From Pterobdella sp. o SKG-2022 (lineage: Eukaryota; Annelida; Clitellata; Hirudinida; Piscicolidae), in assembly GCA_964035795.1 (NCBI GenBank), contig OZ038322.1, positions 4,454,925 through 4,518,924 on the forward strand: a stretch of DNA of 64,000 bases, given 5' to 3'. Made by a program: the position numbers and the translations under genes. Below are positions 39,116-64,000 of this stretch, in pieces. The notes below the pieces were generated by a model that saw only the letters and a list, made by a program, of their open reading frames with translations, was not told the origin of the DNA and searched no databases. Position 1 is the first letter of the stretch. Every line of letters starts with the position of its first letter.

Positions 39116-42100
39116 ATACTTGAGTTTAATTCTCCAATTTAAAATTAATTAAACTAAGCGCTTGAATATTTTATCATTTAAAATAAGTAAGATAACCAGA
39201 GAAAATCGCTTTGCGGTGATTAGACTTTAAAGGAGAAAAATGTCTAAGTCGAGGTAAGTTGATACGTTCATTGGTCAAGTCTAAACTAACAAGTATTTAT
39301 GAGTTAATTGTGCACATGTGAAAATTAATGGATTTGATCGATAGAGGAAAGTGGGTTTTTTGATGTTGTGGTATTAGTGAGAATAGGTTTGGTTTTTATG
39401 ATGTGAGGATTTTGATACAAAAAATGTCGATATGCAATCGAAAAATAAAAAAGAAAATTAATTTGAAATTATAAAATATATTAAAAAATAACTAAGCTTG
39501 AAAAAATTATAGTTATTAGACAATGTGTAAAACCAGGCAATATACATATTTCCGAAAATTTTTGTGCAGAGTAGATATTGACCGTTTCAATTAGGCAATT
39601 TGTATAATTTCAAACATTTTTAGACAACTTACACTCTATAAACTCAATATTTAGAATACTTATGATTTGTTGAGCTTGAATCATTGCTTGAAACTATTTC
39701 ATTATGGAACGAATGAAAAAATAAAAACGAAAAACATTGTGAATAAATAGGCTCAAAATTGTGAATCATAAAAACACGACAATATTAGGAATTTTTATTT
39801 TGACAAAGCTTTTCGATATAATCTTCATCATCATCAGGTAACTCAAAAACGAAAAACTTCCAAATCTTATTGCTCCGTGTTAATGTTAAGATGCCTGAAA
39901 ATCTATTCAAAAACGCCTTCATAAATTCTTCATTTTTCTTATTTCATCGAAATTTTTCTCATTGAACCAGGATATACATTTATGAGCATTACTTAAACAT
40001 TGCAGGCAATATTTATATTGCTTAAAAAAATAAAAAAACTTTTTTTCAATAGTAAAGCCCTCAAAGAAAAATTAAGCATTAAGAGCTATTAAAATAAATT
40101 TAATATATTTCACAAAAAACACACAAAGTTAAATACACACAGCGCAAACTAACATCAATTTTTATAAAAATCAACTCTAAAACTATGCTAAAATGTCCGC
40201 TTATCAAGATACCATTCAAACACTCACACCAGAGCACCCAGAAGCAAAGATACACAGTGAATAAACACACAAACTAATATACATAAAGTATTTATAGAAT
40301 AAAAAACAAGCGAAGACAACTGGCATGTTTGTTTTGTTTCTAATATCGTCCATAAATAAATAACTGCCCACTATGGGAGGGAATTGTTTTGTCATCCTCA
40401 AACAACTTTTGCTTTTGTTCACTTTTAATTGATTTCAATTATGTGTTTAATTTCAATGATAAAAGATTAGTTATATTTTTTAAATAGTATTTATGGTCTT
40501 TGTTTTTATTCAGAGCTGCACTACTATATAAATTATTGTTGTTTTTATAATTTTAAGCCAATCATTAGTTTCGGTATTATTATAACTAGAATAATTATAT
40601 TTTATATTTCATTGGCACAAAGTATTCCATAAAGCTTTTTTAAAATTTATTTATATAACTAAATTCACTTTTGTCTAATTTCAAATCCCTATACCGTCTT
40701 TTGAATTCGTTTTAATGTGTAAACACTGCATCAACTAATGGAGAGTAATCACTCCATGCGGCCATATTCATTAACGTCTCCATTCCTTCCATCCATCTTC
40801 CCATTCCTTCCACCCTTTCCATCCACCAAATGACCTCAAGCCCACTACTAAACTATTGTATCTGATAGCTGACAACTGTTGACCGACCATCGATCAAACC
40901 AAAAAAGCTTTGATTCTCTGGTTAAATCATCAACTATCTTTGCATTTTCATTCACTCTTTACTCATCCTCCGAAAGAAGACAAGCAATCCATCGATCTTA
41001 ATCCATCTCATATTAATGCTACTCTACAAATCTTCAGCATTTACCACACATCCATCACTCAATCTTTATCTGCATCCATCTGCTGTAATGAATATCCACC
41101 TACCTTAATACTTAAGCGAATGTCTGCCCTTCACTCATCTATTAAGAGCTGCATTTAAGCACACCGTGTCTTTTCCTAACCTTACCTTCATAATGTTATG
41201 TATATATATGTATTTATTTTTGTAAGCTTTAACTTATTTTTTGTTTTTTCTCAAAATTTTTCTATCCATCAAATTTATCAACTTATCCGCCCTTTCATTT
41301 AAACCTGCCCCACACCCTTTCAATCTCAAAAATCTTCTACATAGAATATTTAAATTTCGGGATTTTTTCAAAGAAAAAGTTTTGAAATAATTTTTTTACT
41401 TTTAAAAATGCATAAAGTGAATTTAAAAGTTTAAATTCGTTTTTTTCCGTTCGTCTATCTGTCATTCAGCGGTGGATTGCGGCTGTGATTTATTTGAAAT
41501 ACCATTAAAGCTTTTTCAAATTTTTTGAATTTATCCAAACCCCACAAACACTTTAAAATCCATCATAAGAAGCATACATAAGTTTCAATTAAACCTAGAC
41601 ATAAAGGCAAGACAAGCAAAAACATGGGCATCACATTATCACGTCTTATTGCTTCGATTGAATGCCTTTCTGCCTCTTTATAGATTATTTTCTTATTTTT
41701 ATAATAATAACCATGAATATTCAAGAGAATTATGCCCAAATATCCAGAATAGCTTATTATGCGTATGAGCACAAAATAGTTCTATAATTGAAACAAAAGT
41801 GAAGTTTGAAGAAAAAAAACGAAAAGAAAATCTTTATAGGGAAAAGAAATGGAAGAGAGAAAAGAGAGGGTGGCTTGCGAGTGATTGACACGAAATTAAA
41901 AGCTGACTGGTTACTGGGAAGAAAATTTCAGTTCAAAAAAAATTCTTTTAAAACAAAAGTTTTAAAGTTAATTATAAGAAATTCTCAAGAAAAAACTTAA
42001 ATTGAAATACTTTGATATTTTAAATTGATTTTAGAATTTAATAAATTCGTTAAAATGTACGTTTTATTGAGTTTTTAAATTTAGCGCTCTTCATCCATTC

Positions 42101-42628
42101 AAAAATATAATGACACTGCAAGTAATCAATATATCCAGTTTTAATTGCGATTTTTATGAGTTAAGGAAATTTCTTTTTTAAATAACTGTAGATTTCATGA
42201 GAATAATGATTTAAAGAGTAAAATAAGTCTACGCACAAAGCATCACAATGTGTCTATTGATGAAAGTTTAGATTTTGTGGCTCACACTTATGGTTTCGAT
42301 CAGACGAGGAAATCCGAGGACATTTGAGTCTTATGGTGTTGATATAATGTAATCAATGCTAAAGATTATCAGATCTTGAAAACGTTCAAGTTGAAGCAGG
42401 AAATTATGTCACAAATATTCCAAAACTAATCGTTAATCAAAATAATGAAGACAACAATGAACGGGTCCTAAGTTATGTTACAATTTCTAAAAGGAAACTA
42501 AAAAGAAAAGCTTCGCCGCCGTTGTAAAGCTCTGTCAGCTTGTAAAAAGTCCTATGGAAATGGATCAACATCGAAAACCATTAAAGCAACAAAACTCCAT
42601 ATAACATTGATTGGGAATCTTAGTGTGA

Positions 42629-61235
<18,607 letters not shown>

Positions 61236-62810
61236 ATTTTATACAAATCACCCCGTTCCAAACTTATTCATTACTTTTAGTATTTAAAAAATCATTGTTC
61301 AAACATTCAAAATTGTAAATTTTTTAAACCCAGATGTTGACCTTAGATCGCTGTTTGGTCATAAGTTAACTTTAAGATATTTACTGTGTTTAAAATTAAG
61401 CATGGAATAAACTTTCAAAACAGCTCAACTTAAATTTTTTGTAATCAAAAATTTTTTTTTAAATTTTTTTGCCTAAAATTAAATTTTATAAAATTTTTTT
61501 ATTTTATTTTCAAAAAAATTCTAAAAATGTGAATTTAGAAAAATATCAAACTTAGAATGTTAAAAAAACAACTCAGTTTTTTCAATTTATTCACATTATA
61601 TAATAATGATTTTTACAATAAAATGCAAAAAAAAGTAATTTTTTTTGAATATTTTATAACATTTATCTAATATAATGAAAGATATATTAAATTATAGAGT
61701 TAAAAAATCTATTAAATAATTTGTTTAATTAAATTCAATTTAATAAGTTATTTATTTTCAAATAAAAATTTATATATTTTTTTGAAGCACTGTTTTTTTT
61801 GAAGAATAAGAAAACACAAGGAAAAAGGATATATTTATAAGGGATAAGGATTCTTATAAATGTTTGAAGTTATAGCTGTCAAAATAATATTATATTAATA
61901 TCAGAATACTTTGAAAAATATAAAAAACATAATTTTAAAACAGTATAACCGGCACTGTGGTGCAGTCTAAAGCCGGTTTGCCGAGCATTCATATGATTTT
62001 GTTCAATCTCAACTTCGTTGGCCGATGCACATGGTTCGTATGTTCACTAGTATATTTTAAAACAACGGATCGTTTTAAAGAAAGCAGACAGAAATACGCT
62101 AAGCTAAAACGCGATCCGGAAAGAAAACATTACTAAGCATGTAACAGTACTAACGTGCGGACAATGTGGGAGACCATGTTTGAGCAGAGCGGGTTTTCTG
62201 AGTCATTTAAGGTCCCATCAACGTCATGTTTTTTTGGCCAAGCATGAGAAGGTCAGCTCAGTGCACACTACTCGTCAGACTTCTATTTGCCCAATGCCGT
62301 ATAGCAATATTTTTAATATTTGTGGCAAAGTCTGCAAAAGTGTAGGTGGCTTGAAAAAGCACAAAAAAGTTCATATTTCTAATCCAAAATCTTTTCATAT
62401 TTGTGGCAATTGTAGGAAGCGTATACATGAGTGTTTGATAGTCATTGTTGTATTGAGGGACAAACGAATGCAATATTAATATGTCATTGAGAGATATTCT
62501 TTTAAAGAAAAATAAACAAAACTAGTTAGATTAAACGTATGTTAACCGCAGTTATCGTATTATGGCATTGTGTATTTAAATTAATTATCGAGTTGTATCA
62601 TAACTTAAAATATTAAAGGAGTTTAGAAAAATATCGAAAATTAAATTGATCAAACGACCGTAACAGCCCAATAAAATTACGGTTTTCTAAAATAAAAAAG
62701 AACAAAAGGCTTTACGTAATTTTAATAATAATCAATAAGAGTCTAAATGGTGCTTATTAACTGTTAATTGCCCCGGCTTAAAACCAAAAGAAATGCAGTT
62801 TTTCACAATC
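61236..62810. other. Spacer between TMEM62 and the homeobox gene
   Basis: TMEM62 (minus) and the homeobox gene (plus) are divergently arranged across this AT-rich spacer, which should contain the TMEM62 promoter. I recognise no core promoter motif. The only structured content is the zinc-finger LINE remnant at 62150-62420. Confidence 0.5.
62150..62420 (+). mobile_element. Remnant with C2H2 zinc fingers, probably a LINE C terminus
   Basis: One frame encodes TCGQCGRPCLSRAGFLSHLR and SHQRH (Cys-x2-Cys ... His-x3-His), and then CGKVCKSVGGLKKHKKVH and a degraded FHICGNCRK. Fingers of the form CGRxCxSRxGLxSHxRxH are common at the C termini of invertebrate LINE proteins. There is no start, no other domain, and the third finger is broken, so a decayed fragment is likelier than a gene. 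Confidence 0.55.
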
Positions 62811-63054
62811 TATGTCTCGCAACAGTATATCAGATTTCGCTTTGAAGTTGTGTTTCGATAAAGACCTGTTGAATGCATATCTGTGTAATGGTGAAGACGA
62901 CTTTTTTTATTGTAGCATTGAAACCAAAATAACATCACCTATATAAAGGTTTGAAAATGGAACTTGCCATTAAGATTGGAATTTATATTTTTTGAAAAAA
63001 ATTTTTGGAATAAAGTTGTTTTTTGACTCATGTTGCGATGGTGAATCATTAGAA

Positions 63055-64000
63055 ATGGGATGTTATGAGAATATTTCTGCGCATTTCAAACAAAATTTTG
63101 TATATGATTCTATTAACCAAAATTCAAATTCATTTTTTGATTCTAAAGATCAAGAAACTATATCAGAAAACGTCTTAATGATGCAAAAAGCCAATCAGGA
63201 AGAAAGCACCCAAAACACATTTCTCAATCAACCATTTAAATACTTTTACAACCCATTAACAATAAAAATACCAGACTACTACGAGGAAAGCAAACAAGGC
63301 CTACATTCTGGAAGTTTTACTAATTTCTACAACAACAGCAACCAACCAACCTCACTTTTAACTCAAACAATTCATAATCGAAATGAGATGGAAAGCGAAA
63401 AAGAGAATCTTCCCAATTTTCAAACTACGTTGCAACAAAACCAAATATTTCCCAAATACACTTCAAATTTCCATATGACCCAGCCTTACTACGAATATCA
63501 ATTTTCACATCAGCCTCTTTTTCTAGGCAATCAGAGTCCATTTTTTCAACAAAAAACTTCGACACCAAACAATTGTGAAGATTCACAGAGATTTTATCAC
63601 AGTGAATATAATCATCTACAACCCCCAGAACTCTACCACACACAATCAATAAACCCTTCATCACAACCAAGCCACCAATCATATCACTCCGAGTCTTCAT
63701 TTTGCATGCAAAATGATGACAACTATGCTTATTATTTCAACCCTCATAACGAATCTATTTCAGACCCACCATGCAATAAAAACTCAAGACGGAGTAAACG
63801 AAACAGAGAAGTGATCCGAACCAATAATGTATACCGTAATATTTATTCGAAGCAGGTAAGAAACTGTTTAGAAGAGCACTATGTGATTGATAAATTCTTG
63901 GATCCTTCGAGAAGAGAGAAGATAATGCAATTGACAGGTCTCTCTAAACAACAAATTAACGTGTGGTTCCAGAACAGGAGGGTCAAAGAGAAGAAGGAAA
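63055..64000 (+). CDS. Homeobox protein, posterior-Hox-like, partial (runs off the window)
   Basis: The frame is open from 62974 to the window end; the first ATG is 63055, giving at least 315 residues. The N-terminal 250 residues are low complexity, rich in Asn, Gln, Ser, Tyr and His. The homeodomain starts at 63823. Residues 1-59 are present, with the invariant positions L16, L40, W48, F49, N51 and R53, and Gln at position 50. The third helix reads LSKQQINVWFQNRRVKEKK. RRVKEKK with LS and YxxxKF is closest, by eye, to Hox13/posterior Hox (Post) proteins, but helix 1 is strongly diverged (CLEEHYVIDKFLDP). The coding sequence CAGGTAAGA at homeodomain codons 11-13 is a perfect splice donor that must be skipped. 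The gene is divergent to TMEM62. Upstream exons are possible. Confidence 0.85.
   Translation, partial: MGCYENISAHFKQNFVYDSINQNSNSFFDSKDQETISENVLMMQKANQEESTQNTFLNQPFKYFYNPLTIKIPDYYEESKQGLHSGSFTNFYNNSNQPTSLLTQTIHNRNEMESEKENLPNFQTTLQQNQIFPKYTSNFHMTQPYYEYQFSHQPLFLGNQSPFFQQKTSTPNNCEDSQRFYHSEYNHLQPPELYHTQSINPSSQPSHQSYHSESSFCMQNDDNYAYYFNPHNESISDPPCNKNSRRSKRNREVIRTNNVYRNIYSKQVRNCLEEHYVIDKFLDPSRREKIMQLTGLSKQQINVWFQNRRVKEKKE

Larger units (their letters stand above)
32337..42628. other. Intergenic region between the second gap and TMEM62
   Basis: About 10 kb with no conserved exon that I could recognise. It holds two (GGAT)n blocks, a SINE at about 38945-39115 and a GC-richer island near 34870-34970 with putative transcription-factor sites. 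A possible polyadenylation hexamer for the minus-strand TMEM62 gene lies at 42063-42068 (AATAAA on the minus strand). Confidence 0.5.

Noticed and set aside
39240..39256. Possible tiny first exon (ATGTCTAAGTCGAG before GTAAGT)
   Set aside because: A perfect donor alone is not evidence, and no partner exon was found.
62812..62943. A 44-codon frame (MSRNSISDFALKL...) in phase with the homeobox ORF
   Set aside because: Two in-frame stops (62944 and 62971) separate it from the homeobox frame and no intron with matching phases was found, so it is not joined to the gene.

Overview
This is animal genomic DNA: AT-rich, intron-rich and full of microsatellites, minisatellites and decayed non-LTR retrotransposons, with two assembly gaps of exactly 200 N (13471-13670 and 32137-32336). 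The genes keep exon boundaries shared across animals, and the style (small AT-rich genome, Asn-rich exons, diverged homeobox genes) fits a lophotrochozoan, possibly a leech-like annelid. That species guess is inference only. Equal-sized gaps suggest placeholder joins, so the order and orientation of the three contigs (1-13470, 13671-32136, 32337-64000) should be treated with caution.

Three genes can be supported. (1) A Meis/homothorax TALE homeobox gene: six plus-strand exons (16146-25154) encode an Asn-rich N terminus, the PBX-interacting MEIS domain and a linker. The exon with the first half of the TALE homeodomain lies on the opposite strand at 8117-8256, in the neighbouring contig, and its splice phase matches the last plus-strand exon. 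Either contig 1-13470 is misplaced and inverted, or there is a second Meis gene or a real inversion. (2) A nearly complete TMEM62 gene on the minus strand (61235 down to 42629): sixteen exons carry every metal-binding block of the calcineurin-like phosphoesterase domain, followed by membrane segments and an acidic C-terminal tail. One exon between 47168 and 43888 was not found. (3) A homeobox gene on the plus strand (from about 63055) that runs off the window one codon short of the end of its homeodomain; its recognition helix resembles posterior Hox proteins.

The TMEM62 introns are a transposon sink. They hold a 5'-truncated endonuclease/reverse transcriptase LINE (55510-58303), an RTE-like LINE with three in-frame stops (about 45170-46440), a LINE 3' fragment (49319-49680), and five loci of an inverted-repeat family sharing the core AAGCTTTTCGT, including a 71-nt-arm hairpin at 44537-44688. 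Elsewhere there are a tRNA-derived SINE (about 38945-39115), L2/SINE-like tails, a zinc-finger LINE remnant (62150-62420), long (ATCC)n arrays with a 393-nt higher-order repeat (28261-29275), and many di- and trinucleotide arrays.

Region by region: 1-8116 repeats and non-coding DNA; 8117-8256 TALE homeodomain exon; 8257-13470 non-coding with GT and 24-nt repeats; gap; 13671-16145 upstream of Meis; 16146-25154 Meis exons; 25155-32136 simple repeats; gap; 32337-42628 non-coding, with a candidate cis-regulatory site near 34880 (two MEIS-PBX-type motifs with CCAAT boxes) and a SINE; 42629-61235 TMEM62; 61236-62973 spacer with a LINE remnant; 62974-64000 homeobox gene.
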